Below, in pieces: positions 52,601-60,443 of a stretch of DNA of 64,000 nt. Position numbers and translations under genes: made by a program. The DNA is from Pukyongia sp963768085. Lineage in GTDB: Bacteria > Bacteroidota > Bacteroidia > Flavobacteriales > Flavobacteriaceae. The notes under the pieces were generated by a model. That model was given only the letters and a program-made list of their open reading frames with translations, did no database searches and was not told where the DNA came from. Position 1 is the stretch's first letter. Each line of letters begins with the position of its first letter. The stretch spans positions 186,001 through 250,000 of the forward strand of contig CAVYGO010000002.1 in the NCBI GenBank assembly GCA_963768085.1, read 5' to 3'.

Positions 52601-52959
52601 CGGTCATTTATGTCATTTGGCGACATGGTTGTTCCTTCTTCATACCAGTCAACATCGCTTCCACCAGCCGCACCTGTTAATAAGGTCCAAACTGCTAAAC
52701 TGTTATCCCAATAGTAAAACCCTTTTGATGGGGTCCCGTTTCCCGTAGAAAATACCATCATTCCATCCTGATTAGCACCGGGATTCGTTAACGGAAAATC
52801 ATCCACCCGGGGAATGAGAATCCCATCATCAGCCGCAGGAGTGGCTACATTGGACGCAGTAATATCCAGCAAAGCATTGGGACTCGTATTTCCTATTCCT
52901 ACCTGAGCATAGTTTATAGCTGTAACGCTGAACAAAGCGACAAAAAAAAGATTTTTCAT
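49672..52959 (-). CDS. Secreted repeat fibre with C-terminal S74 intramolecular chaperone
   Basis: A 1095-residue protein: signal peptide (cleavage near INYAQ), a short N-terminal domain with a VGIGNTSPNALLDI motif found at the head of Bacteroidetes fibre proteins, then from about residue 165 to 915 about fifty 15-residue repeats of pattern xYNxLxGxGxGxHYG. After a linker (RLGIGNTNPAYQLQL), residues 975 on form a peptidase S74 domain, VASDRKLKTNIRPF, with Ser976 and nearby Lys as the expected self-cleavage dyad, and a C-terminal coiled coil. Repeats without cysteine plus the S74 domain argue for a trimeric beta-solenoid fibre on the cell surface, like phage tail fibres. Not phage-flanked. Confidence 0.85.
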   Translation of the reverse strand: MKNLFFVALFSVTAINYAQVGIGNTSPNALLDITASNVATPAADDGILIPRVDDFPLTNPGANQDGMMVFSTGNGTPSKGFYYWDNSLAVWTLLTGAAGGSDVDWYEEGTTMSPNDINDRMFHLGNIGVGKNYADYKLDIEQDTDEIAIDLSNISTTSPNGVGAIMGIRNVMSGTTNSLPQMGIQNTINATGDNEQFGVSNEMTGTGNGVITGVKSLLDGGGSGTHFGVWNSLIANGSGRQYGLFNEISGSGNDLHYGSLNYLSGNGTGAHYGAYNYLEANGSGSQNGSYNYIIGNGTGQLFGVYNNLAADGNGNQHGSYTQISGAGNGMHYGSYSYLSGSGTGTKYGSYNGIGSNDNGDHFGGYNILNGSGTGPHYGVWNQLDGNGVGNQHGTFNELIGTGNGTHYGIYNRLQGSGSGSHIGNYNSLTANGSGSQVGSLHEMLGAGDGNTYGSYNLLSGGGTGVHYGTFARLIGAGDGFHYGSLVELQGSGNGDQAGARVVIDNSGNGIHYGNYNIFSGNGTGIRYGSRSIFFGSGNGVRYGNLNDIQGTGSGDHYGGYNILSASGNGLHYGIRNSLSGSGTGAHFGTYNNLNAAGSGNQHASYNEITGTGNGSHYASFSELLGSGDGSHYGHFVTVNGSGTGAHYGTFNNLIANGSGNQHGSFNQFTGNGNGTHYGSYSTLQGNGNGWHYGHYTTIVGSGTGDHIGYRNHLIANGSGYQFAALNLLEGSGAGNRFGSQTEIQGTGNGDHLGSYSFLSGSGSGIHYGMRVRLNGAGNGVHYGSFAELQGVGNGDQTGSRVIIDNSGSGIHRGLYNIFSGNGNSSRYGVHSIFYGSGTGSRFGSFTDIQGTGSGNHYGAYNALTASGNGDQFGVYNNMTSTGTGTKYGVASIMDSPSGANKYGFYANIVDVSGGGTNIGVYTIAPTSLASAYAAYFSGRTYISYRLGIGNTNPAYQLQLSTNSAAKPTSSSWTVASDRKLKTNIRPFTDGLSVLEEINPVWFTYNGRANMPNETGVGTIAQEIQKVAPFMVKEWEYENEDGSQKETYLGVDYGAMDFVIINAIKEQQQLIEEQKSKIEQLESRLMQLEALIKKTN
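50205..52460 (-). repeat. About fifty 45-bp coding repeats (fibre rungs)
   Basis: Units of exactly 15 codons run almost without indel. I counted 50; the first and last two are degenerate. Unit 22-27 and 42-47 are close duplicates, so a longer period of about 20 units overlies the short one. Confidence 0.85.
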
Positions 52960-53175
52960 AACAGAACTCTTTAGTAATTAATAATGATTAATACTGAATT
53001 GGGGAGATTCCGTTATGCACGTAACGCACGGCAGTCGGGATATTGAGGTAAAATTAAGTGAACCTAGAAAATGAGGCTATCACTATTGTAACATTAACAT
53101 TGACTTATGTAACATCTTTGGGACGCCTGGCTATATTATGTGTTTTTATGAAACAACGTAGAGGATTACATCGTT
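52960..53175. other. Gene-free DNA upstream of the fibre gene
   Basis: No gene or conserved element found. The region up to the palindrome array should hold the fibre promoter on the reverse strand; no exact TAnnTTTG was seen. Confidence 0.4.
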
Positions 53176-53545
53176 GATCCTGACAGCACTCCGTGCTGAA
53201 AATATCAGGAGTACTCGCTTCGCTCATGATCCGGACCGAGTGTTAATAAAATGTCCGGCGGACATTTTTAGGGAGGGGCCAGCCGGCGGGGTGGCTCAAC
53301 AGGGATCCTGACAGCACTCACGATGCTGAAAATATCAGGAGTACTCGCTTCGCTCGTGATCCTGACAGCACTCCGTGCTGAAAATATCAGGAGTACTCGC
53401 TTCGCTCGTGATCCTGACAGCACTCCGTGCTGAAAATATCAGGAGTACTCGCTTCGCTCGTGATCCTGACAGCACTCCGTGCTGAAAATATCAGGAGTAC
53501 TCGCTTCGCTCATGATCCTGACAGCACTCCGTGCTGAAAATAAAA
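53176..53545. repeat. Array of 52-bp nested palindromes
   Basis: Copies begin at 53176, 53304, 53358, 53410, 53462 and 53514. Each folds as an outer TCCTGA...TCAGGA arm around an inner CAGCAC-tcc-GTGCTG hairpin, then a GAGTACTC palindrome and GCGAAGCGAG segment. The first and second copies are separated by a 76-base insert. Confidence 0.9.
53248..53268. repeat. Perfect hairpin inside the palindrome array
   Basis: AAAATGTCC-ggc-GGACATTTT is a 9-bp perfect stem with a 3-base loop, within the insert between copies one and two. Flavobacterial genomes carry such REP-like elements; no coding content. Confidence 0.75.
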
Positions 53546-53597
53546 AACCACTACTAAAAAATTCAAGCGAACTTGATTTTACGCAGTGGTTTTTTAT
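53543..53597 (-). terminator. Terminator of the tRNA-Arg gene
   Basis: AAAAAACCACT and AGTGGTTTTTT pair at both ends around an internal TCAAG-cgaa-CTTGA hairpin. Because of A/T flanks it could act either way; the tRNA lies next to it. Confidence 0.75.
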
Positions 53598-53604
53598 TTA
53601 TTCG

Positions 53605-53678
<74 letters not shown>

Positions 53679-53796
53679 CTATTAGGTCTTTGATTAGACG
53701 GCTGCAAATTTAGATAAAAATTGCTTTAAACCAAATACTAAATTACCTTAGTTTTGGCATTCTATAAAGTGATTTTTAGAGTTTCTGGCTGTATAA

Positions 53797-54216
53797 TTAT
53801 TTCCTGTCATTCTCAATCCCCCATCGCTTGTACGCTGAATTTAGAAAGACACCATATATCTCATTATGCTTTTCAAGTTGTTCTTTAGTGAGAAAACCCT
53901 GTAGATCTCTATTTTGATTATCCAGCAAAACGTTCAGGTCCCTAATAAAATAGGCCTCGGTATAGTACTGGTCACGATCATCGAGCCTGGATATTTTGTA
54001 GACATAATAAGTAATTACATGGGCGTACTCGTCCATTTGTTCTTCCGTTAATGCCATCTTATCTACTTCCTCATGAAACCACCTTTGAAGGTTGTCCTTT
54101 TCTTCAGGTGTAAAGATCTCGACTCTGGGATTATCCTCCGATTTTTTCTTTGTTTGTGCATTTACGGAAAAGGCTAGGAGTAAAATAATAATGGATAAAT
54201 AATTTCTGAATATCAT
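53797..54216 (-). CDS. Small exported protein of unknown function
   Basis: 139 residues with signal peptide (cleavage after NAQT), then a helical, charged mature part beginning KKKSEDNPRVEIFTPEEKD. No motif recognised. Last gene of a reverse-strand cluster of four envelope genes, 34 bases after its neighbour. Confidence 0.75.
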   Translation of the reverse strand: MIFRNYLSIIILLLAFSVNAQTKKKSEDNPRVEIFTPEEKDNLQRWFHEEVDKMALTEEQMDEYAHVITYYVYKISRLDDRDQYYTEAYFIRDLNVLLDNQNRDLQGFLTKEQLEKHNEIYGVFLNSAYKRWGIENDRK

Positions 54217-54250
54217 AACTCAAATTTTTTAATAAATAAATGATAGTTAA

Positions 54251-54949
54251 CTATTTTAGTTTTTTCTGATAGCTTTCAACTATTTTTGCCACATATTGTT
54301 GTGCGGCCTTGTCGGCATCTTTGGGGTCATCGACTTTAGTTGTTACTACAGCCACCAATTGATTTTCTTCGGGTTCATCTAAATTATACATCACGGTTTC
54401 CAACACATAATCGGTAACAACCCGCGTACTGGTTGAAAGGGGTATAGAACCTCCCACAGAGTTGTAATAGGGCCCGTAGGCATATGGAGTGCTATAATAA
54501 TTGTAGAAGGATCCATAATAGCCTGGGTAGTAGGATCCATAACCTCCTCCAACATACATACTACTGCCTGATGTAACGGTAGATTGAGATTTATCTTTTA
54601 CCACCGTAATAACAACTCCATTATATCCTTCAAGTTCAAAAAGTTTCCGGATAAATGCAACGCGCTCTTCTGTAAGTTCTTTCTGAAACAACATAGGCGC
54701 CCGCGTATAGCTTTCTGTCGCATCGTATCCCTGAGAGCGCATTTGTTCCGCTATTTCATTTTCAAAAGACAATCGAGCCTGATTGTTAGCCGTTCTTGCA
54801 ATAACGATTATTTTCTTCTTCTTGAACTTGTCCACGGTTACTTTTTCAGCCCTCCATGAATTTAAAACCTTCACACCACTGCCACAGCTGAAGATAAAAA
54901 TCATCATAAGTACACTTAAACCAAGCTTTATTGTATTCTTCATATTCAT
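54251..54949 (-). CDS. Lipoprotein, VIART family paralogue A
   Basis: 232 residues, lipobox IFSC near residue 22. After it comes VLNSWRAEKVTVDKFKKKKI then IVIARTANNQARLSFENEI, a Tyr/Gly-rich loop around residues 135-170 (YVGGGYGSYYPGYYGSFYNY) and a conserved end VVAVVTTKVDDP. It matches the product of the gene at 55647 in order and motifs, so the two are paralogues. Function unknown; fold may resemble GNA1162/DUF4136-type proteins. Confidence 0.8.
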   Translation of the reverse strand: MNMKNTIKLGLSVLMMIFIFSCGSGVKVLNSWRAEKVTVDKFKKKKIIVIARTANNQARLSFENEIAEQMRSQGYDATESYTRAPMLFQKELTEERVAFIRKLFELEGYNGVVITVVKDKSQSTVTSGSSMYVGGGYGSYYPGYYGSFYNYYSTPYAYGPYYNSVGGSIPLSTSTRVVTDYVLETVMYNLDEPEENQLVAVVTTKVDDPKDADKAAQQYVAKIVESYQKKLK

Positions 54950-54998
54950 ATAATTTTGATTGTCAATTTATATTGTATCGTTGGAGTTTCAAATATCT

Positions 54999-55556
54999 CT
55001 AATTCTTCTTATCGTGATTAGTTACCGGAAACTTCTTGAATAATTTTTCAACCGATCTTACGATCTTTTTCTTGTTCTTCACTCGTTTATCGGATAAAGT
55101 TCCGCGCGATATAGCCTGCCAAATGAGTTCATTACTTTGTACATCAACTAGATCAAATATTACGGTTCCCTGCGTATACCTGTAGGTAACTATTTCTCCG
55201 GCCTCCCAATGATAATTGCGCTGACCAAGATACGGAGCATCTCTGAAGCTTTTCTCTCTGCGGTTCTCCACCGTCTGCAGTGCAATTCCGATATTTATAA
55301 GCATATCAGCAGCATCATTAGCCGTTACTGTATAACCCCTGGCGCTCATTTGTTTGTTAATTTCAAAGATCAGCATATTAATACCTTCTTTTTTGGCCTC
55401 GAACTCAGGGGAGTTCTGAATATTTACTTTATTGATCTTGTAGGTTTTATAAGAACTGAAATCTACCGATTCTGTTTTCTTGAAAGAAACTAATGTCTGA
55501 GCATAAAAACAAATGGGAATTCCCATCAGGAGGACGAAAATGAGAAACTTTTTCAC
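54999..55556 (-). CDS. DUF4136-like exported protein
   Basis: 185 residues, signal peptide (cleavage after FYAQ), then SFKKTESVDFSSYKTYKINK. The motif pattern GYTVTANDAADMLINIGIAL and GTVIFDLVDVQSNELIWQA is that of DUF4136 lipoprotein-like domains, here without a lipobox cysteine. Lies between the two paralogous lipoprotein genes. Confidence 0.8.
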   Translation of the reverse strand: MKKFLIFVLLMGIPICFYAQTLVSFKKTESVDFSSYKTYKINKVNIQNSPEFEAKKEGINMLIFEINKQMSARGYTVTANDAADMLINIGIALQTVENRREKSFRDAPYLGQRNYHWEAGEIVTYRYTQGTVIFDLVDVQSNELIWQAISRGTLSDKRVKNKKKIVRSVEKLFKKFPVTNHDKKN

Positions 55557-55646
55557 AATGCTAAAATTAAATGATCACTAATTATGGAATTAATTTAAAG
55601 ATTTTCTACCCAATCGAACTATATTTATTTGAACTAAAACGGGCAT

Positions 55647-56330
55647 TTACTTCTTTAAAGTTTGAATGATTTTCGCAGCATAAGCGCTAGCAATATCTGA
55701 AGCGCTTACAGGGTCTTCAACACTAGACGTAACTATGGCCACCAATTGTTTTTTACTTGGTTTCTCAAGATCGAATATCAAGGTTTCCACTACATAGGTG
55801 ACGGATTCCTGCTCACTGAATGTTTCTTCAACATAATTCCCGCCGTATCTTCCTACTGGCATCGAATATGCATGTCCGTAATAGCCATAAAAATCGTACA
55901 GCATCGGATGCAGTTCACTGGAATAGGAAGCTCCGGCATAATAACCACCATCATTCGTAATCCTAATCGTGCTTTTCTTATCTTTTAAAACCGTTAATAT
56001 AACCGAGGAAAAACCTTTGGCCTTGATTTCTTTTTTTACATTTTCAATCTCGGATTCGGTCAATTTTTTCTCGGGATTTACATCCGTAATGAAATTGTAA
56101 CTTACTTCAGATACAATGTTGTTCTTCTTCAGCTGTTTTGAAATGGCATCCTCGAAAGCCATTCGCCCTTTTTTATTATTCGTTCTGGCTATGACCAGCA
56201 TTTTTTTGGACCTTACATCTTTCGCATCTTCAGATTTCCATGAATCGATCACCTTGATCATGGAGCAACTTGAAAGAAAGAAGGACACGAGTAATAAGAA
56301 GGAATATAACTTAATTTGCTTAGTTTTCAT
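55647..56330 (-). CDS. Lipoprotein, VIART family paralogue B
   Basis: 227 residues, lipobox LSSC near residue 22, then VIDSWKSEDAKDVRSKKMLV followed by IARTNNKKGRMAFEDAISKQ and a Tyr/Gly-rich middle. End motif VAIVTSSVEDP. Paralogue of the gene at 54251. First gene of the cluster, with a promoter box 70 bases upstream. Confidence 0.8.
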   Translation of the reverse strand: MKTKQIKLYSFLLLVSFFLSSCSMIKVIDSWKSEDAKDVRSKKMLVIARTNNKKGRMAFEDAISKQLKKNNIVSEVSYNFITDVNPEKKLTESEIENVKKEIKAKGFSSVILTVLKDKKSTIRITNDGGYYAGASYSSELHPMLYDFYGYYGHAYSMPVGRYGGNYVEETFSEQESVTYVVETLIFDLEKPSKKQLVAIVTSSVEDPVSASDIASAYAAKIIQTLKK

Positions 56331-56398
56331 GAGCGATATTTTATATCTGAAAAAATTAAAAGGGAAACGGTGGTCCCCCTAATTCTTTTCTAATCACA

Positions 56399-56406
56399 CA
56401 AATTTA
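56399..56406 (-). promoter_or_regulatory. Candidate promoter -7 box of the lipoprotein cluster
   Basis: Reverse strand TAAATTTG exact match to TAnnTTTG, 68 bases before the first lipoprotein start. No TTG at the expected spacing. Confidence 0.4.
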
Positions 56407-56589
56407 CATTATTCCGGTAACAATAACACCAGCTGGAATCTGAATTGTGAGTCTGCTCCAGAACTAGGAGTAACTACATTATAATGATATCCTGTTTGCG
56501 CATTAATAATGCAAGAAGAAAACTAAGAACACAAAAATTTATTCTTACAGCTATTCACCGTTTTCCCATTTAAGGTTTTTGCCGCCCCG

Positions 56590-56878
56590 GATTCTTCTCG
56601 AATCAATGCTATGTTCATCCACGGTAAAATCTATATCATCGATGGTCATACTGCTTATTTGGGTTCTTTGAACTTTACAGAGAGCGGTACTAAATACAAA
56701 CTACGAAACTAGGATTCGGTTTACAGATATCGAAGCGGTTAGAAAAATTGAAGAAGAATTTGATGAGTTATATAACCATCCGGATGTGGCTTTTATTGGA
56801 ATTGAAGAGTGGGGTAAATCGATTTATAATGAACCAATAAAACAAAGTTCGTCTGACTTAAGAATATCTTTTCATTGA
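56590..56878 (+). pseudogene. Phospholipase D-like protein, C-terminal fragment, frameshifted
   Basis: From 56611 the frame reads MFIHGKIYIIDGHTAYLGSL then NFTESGTKY, a complete second HKD motif (HxKxxxxD plus GSxNFT). An extra A near 56699 breaks the frame; read through it, the text continues YETRIRFTDIEAVRKIEEEF and ends after EEWGKSIYNEP at 56876-56878. The N-terminal half, including the first HKD motif, is missing. A dead remnant of a nuclease or PLD-family gene. Confidence 0.75.
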
Positions 56879-57424
56879 TTAAAAAGTGTCTCATAAAAGG
56901 TCAAATTAAGGGACTACTAAAAGAGACCGCAATTGAGACGTTTGAATATGAAGTTCTAAACTATTGGCAAATCGTCCTATAAAACGGCCGTCTTAATGGA
57001 CTAATATTTCCATACAAATCCTTATTTAGAGTATCTCCAAAAACCGGCAATTCTTTTATGGGTTAAATTTGGAAGTGTTTTGTTAATTATTTTTCCAGTT
57101 TCACTTTATCGTTGCGCTCATTTGATAAGTACACATATTACTCTTTATCGGTTAATTACGAATTTTCATTTTTATTGATTATCAAATAACCGTCAAATAA
57201 GCCATTGCCTATATATGTTGACTTTATCATAGTAGTTACTATGATAACAGGATAGCAGGATAGCTGTCAAAAATAAGATTAGGAAAAATAACTTTAGATG
57301 CTAGTCTTTTAGATGCTGCTCGCCGTACTCGAACCAAAAGCCTTGGATCCTGTTCTGTTTCAAAAATTCACTATAAATTGCTACATTGCACGTGTGATAT
57401 ATATTAATTGAATTCTACTCAATT

Positions 57425-57610
57425 ATGCTGCTAACAAAATTAAATAGGCCACATATTACCAAAGAGCGTGTTTTCAGGAATCACCTGATTGATCTTCTTG
57501 ACCAGGCAGGCCTTGTGGGAGTGCTTAGTAAGATCTACTCACTTCGCTTACCATTAATAGAGGTAAATTATTTGGAACAAATAATAAAGTATCGATCAAA
57601 AAGGACTGAT
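57425..57610 (+). pseudogene. LuxR/MalT-type regulator, N-terminal fragment
   Basis: The frame starts MLLTKLNRPHITKERVFRNH, the typical start of large ATP-binding LuxR-family regulators, and then diverges before the expected PAGYGKST nucleotide-binding motif. The P-loop is missing. The frame runs into the truncated sulfotransferase on the opposite strand. I take it as a stump of about 27 recognisable residues. Confidence 0.55.
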
Positions 57611-57620
57611 CCACATCATC

Positions 57621-58424
57621 TTATAATTTATGGGTTCCTTGTAAATGAGGCAACATTTTATAAAAGAACTTTTGAGTAGATGCAAAAACCTCAACAGGAT
57701 TTCGATGGATATGTATGAACTTTGCATTTGGAAACATATCTAATAGAATTTTAATTCGGCCAGTATTTGATGGGTTTTTAGAAAGATAAACTTTCTTATT
57801 AGTGTTTCTTAAAGCTTTTTTGATCAGCAATTTATAGTCCTCTTTCCATGATTCTATATGATTGCTATTCGATTTTTTTAATCTAATAAAATCCAAATAA
57901 TACCTTAAGATATTTCTAGGGAACATCCAGAAATAATAAAAACAAATCTGGGTTTTACTGCCTAAAGCAAATTCTTCCTCTTGCGGAAATGAGGCTTTTA
58001 AACGTACATTATCGCCAGCTCTATTACCTGGCATTAAAATCTTTGTAAAACCTCTAAATAGAAAAAGGCCTAAGGTATTAAACAAGGTGTCAGGAAACAC
58101 ACTTTGATAGGTTGTTGTGTATCCCATTTGTGAATCCTGACACAGTATATTGTGTAAATGGGTAGTGCCACTTCTCCAATGTCCAACTATAAAAATGGGA
58201 GCATCGTCAATACCCTTTTTCCTGATTTTTGGGTTAATTATTAAACGTTCATATTGTCTAAAAGGGTAGTTTATTATGTTAATAATCAACACTGCCAGTA
58301 ATCTTGGAATGTATTTTAGAGAGATTCTATTTACACTAACTAAATTTAATAAAATTTTAAAGGAATACCCAACTGCCGGAGGCAAGTATATTCCATTCTT
58401 AGGCTTTGCTTTTTTGTAAGGCAT
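57621..58424 (-). CDS. Sulfotransferase, probably truncated at the C-terminus
   Basis: A 267-residue protein with PAPS-binding 5' loop IFIVGHWRSGTTHLHNIL and 3' loop FIHIHRNPVEVFASTQKFFY. Homologues continue for about 100 residues beyond this with a PF00685-type tail; here the reading stops after MLPHLQGTHKL, near the end of the LuxR stump. Sulfate transfer to lipids or glycans is the family role, but the missing tail may make it inactive. Confidence 0.75.
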   Translation of the reverse strand: MPYKKAKPKNGIYLPPAVGYSFKILLNLVSVNRISLKYIPRLLAVLIINIINYPFRQYERLIINPKIRKKGIDDAPIFIVGHWRSGTTHLHNILCQDSQMGYTTTYQSVFPDTLFNTLGLFLFRGFTKILMPGNRAGDNVRLKASFPQEEEFALGSKTQICFYYFWMFPRNILRYYLDFIRLKKSNSNHIESWKEDYKLLIKKALRNTNKKVYLSKNPSNTGRIKILLDMFPNAKFIHIHRNPVEVFASTQKFFYKMLPHLQGTHKL

Positions 58425-58493
58425 AAAACAATATTCAACTTACTTGAAATCATGGCAAGTTCAAGAATTCTTGTTTTCTAAATAATGACAATT

Positions 58494-59315
58494 CTAATCC
58501 TTCGCAGCCGATTTTTCTTTGTTAGGAAAAGTAAAAGCGTAGCCTAGAGAAAATGTTACACTCCCCATATGTACGGTTCCATAAAGATCTACATCATTTT
58601 GTAATGGTATAAATCCATAAGAGCCTCTTACTTCAAATAGTAACTCACTATTTTCCGTAATATTGGCAGTTGCACCAACGCCTAACATCGCGCCAAAATC
58701 CATGTTGGCAAGATCTTTATCAATATCTGTTGTAGCAGTAAAATCACCTTGTGCTGGAACAAATTCGGTGAATGTTGGAGGTATTGGCACTAATAATGGC
58801 ATAGTTCCACCTTCATCCAGGTAAATAGTACTTTGACCATTCGTAACTTGTTTAGGATTTATTATAAAACTCACATAGGGGCCACCATTAACATAAACGC
58901 CCCAGGTATCTCCTAAACTCCATTCATATTTTGCCAAAACTGGAATTTCTATATATGAAAATACAGCTTTGTTCTCAAAGTCAGCCCATATGGTTGTTCC
59001 CGGAGGTAATAAGGAAGATAATTCGGGTGGCAAAAGTGCCGAAAGTATGGGTTGTATGCCTGTTCTTTCTCCACCTTTGCGAGCATAAGCCAATTCTGCC
59101 TTTATCGAAAATCGCTCAGTAATTCCAAAATCGGCAAATAAAGCGCCATCAAATCCAGCTACAGTTTCATAGTCTTTACTATAAATGTTGTTGTCTGCAC
59201 TTTGCAATTTAGGCAGACCTACTCCAAGACGTACCCCGTATTTATTGCTTTGTGCATAGTTAGTCGTTGAAAAAATTGTAATTAACAAAACTAAGAGAAT
59301 GTGACTGCTTTTCAT
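58494..59315 (-). CDS. PorT-like outer-membrane beta-barrel protein
   Basis: 273 residues, signal peptide (cleavage after NYAQ), then KYGVRLGVGLPKLQSADNNI and alternating strands ending VTFSLGYAFTFPNKEKSAAK, typical of PF13568-like barrels. Function unknown. Separated from the sulfotransferase by 69 bases. Confidence 0.85.
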   Translation of the reverse strand: MKSSHILLVLLITIFSTTNYAQSNKYGVRLGVGLPKLQSADNNIYSKDYETVAGFDGALFADFGITERFSIKAELAYARKGGERTGIQPILSALLPPELSSLLPPGTTIWADFENKAVFSYIEIPVLAKYEWSLGDTWGVYVNGGPYVSFIINPKQVTNGQSTIYLDEGGTMPLLVPIPPTFTEFVPAQGDFTATTDIDKDLANMDFGAMLGVGATANITENSELLFEVRGSYGFIPLQNDVDLYGTVHMGSVTFSLGYAFTFPNKEKSAAKD

Positions 59316-59430
59316 AAGAATGGTATTTAATGATTAGTAGTTTTTAACTAGATATAAATTTAAAATTTACATATAGCCCCTACAATAAACTAAAGTGGAA
59401 GAAAAGTAGAGATTCGCCGTTATTTTATGT

Positions 59431-59465
59431 TATATGTCATTTTTTTATGAACTTTATGACATAAT
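59431..59465. promoter_or_regulatory. Palindrome before the lipid operon
   Basis: ATGTCAT (59434-59440) and ATGACAT (59456-59462) form an inverted repeat with a 15-base spacer, extended by TTAT/ATAA. Lies 22 bases before the DUF1295 gene start; a possible operator. Confidence 0.4.
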
Positions 59466-59486
59466 ACTGCTAATTACATTGACCAT

Positions 59487-60422
59487 ATGAAAATCATCAC
59501 GACTTCAATCTTGCTTATAATCACATTACTACTCGTGCTCCTTTTCACTTATTTCTTTGCTACTCCCCTAGGCCCTTTAGAGTGGAAAGTCCTAAAGATA
59601 CTATTGGTGCTTTTAGGATTTGTTTGGGCCTATTGTTTTATTGTAGGCGAATTATCTGGAAATAATAGCCAAGTAGATAAATTATGGAGCTTAATGCCCA
59701 TTGCTTACACATGGATTGTTGCCCATTATGGTAATTATTCCCCCAGATTGGTTTTGATGAGTGTCCTAGTGACTATTTGGGCACTTCGTCTCACTTATAA
59801 CTTCTCGCGTCATGGTGCTTATAAATGGAAGTTCTGGGAAGGTAAAGAAGATTACAGATGGGAAGTTTTAAGACAGAAAAAAGAATTTCAACCAAAATGG
59901 AAATGGACCTTGTTCAATTTTTTCTTTATCTCTGGATACCAAAATATATTAATCCTGTTATTTACGCTACCTAACATCATAGCGCTACAATTCAATAGTA
60001 CACCTATATTTTGGTTGGATTATATGGTAGCTTTCTTAATGTTATTTTTTATCATTTATGAAACCATAGCTGATAACCAACATTGGAATTTCCAAAGTAA
60101 AAAGTGGTCTATGATTAAGAATAAAGAGGAATTATTTGGGGACTATAAAAAGGGATTTCTTACCAAAGGACTATGGTCATTATCGCGTCATCCTAACTAT
60201 TTTGCTGAGCAAGCCATTTGGATAGCGCTGTATTTATTTAGTGTAGTTGCCTCAAGAGAAATCTTTAACTGGTCTATTGTAGGTTGCCTGCTTTTAGTAG
60301 TGTTATTCCAAAGTAGTTCCGCTTTTAGTGAAGAAATTAGCGCTTCAAAATATCCTGAATATAAAGATTATCAAAAACATGTCTCTAGATTTTTTCCTAT
60401 AAAAAGGAAAATAAATAGATAA
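59487..60422 (+). CDS. DUF1295 membrane protein (steroid reductase-like)
   Basis: 311 residues with about 7 membrane helices, including RLTYNFSRHGAYKWKFWEG and the conserved C-terminal GFLTKGLWSLSRHPNYFAEQ, the 5-alpha-reductase/ICMT-type NADP or SAM-binding motif. Likely lipid-tailoring in the membrane, exact reaction unknown. First gene of an operon of three with gaps of 21 and 11 bases. Confidence 0.88.
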   Translation: MKIITTSILLIITLLLVLLFTYFFATPLGPLEWKVLKILLVLLGFVWAYCFIVGELSGNNSQVDKLWSLMPIAYTWIVAHYGNYSPRLVLMSVLVTIWALRLTYNFSRHGAYKWKFWEGKEDYRWEVLRQKKEFQPKWKWTLFNFFFISGYQNILILLFTLPNIIALQFNSTPIFWLDYMVAFLMLFFIIYETIADNQHWNFQSKKWSMIKNKEELFGDYKKGFLTKGLWSLSRHPNYFAEQAIWIALYLFSVVASREIFNWSIVGCLLLVVLFQSSSAFSEEISASKYPEYKDYQKHVSRFFPIKRKINR

Positions 60423-60443
60423 TATATTTAAAATCAGCTGATT

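Larger units (their letters stand above)
56331..57424. other. Gene-poor decayed region
   Basis: About 1.1 kb without an intact gene. It holds a possible C-terminal remnant on the reverse strand ending near 56409 (reading NAQTGYHYNVVTPSSGADS then QFRFQLVLLLPE, cut upstream by a TAG) and the phospholipase D fragment. From 56880 to 57420 no recognisable protein or RNA was found. A 7-base repeat and AT-rich spacer dominate. Confidence 0.5.

Noticed and set aside
49672..52959. Prophage tail fibre
   Set aside because: No phage structural, integrase or lysis genes around it; the signal peptide indicates a cell-exported protein.
53176..53545. CRISPR array
   Set aside because: Contiguous 52-bp nested palindromes without unique spacers; not a repeat-spacer pattern.
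56880..57420. Insertion-sequence remnant
   Set aside because: No transposase text, terminal repeats or target duplication could be recognised.
57290..57420. tRNA remnant suggested by a short TCGAACC-like stretch
   Set aside because: No acceptor or anticodon stem can be formed.
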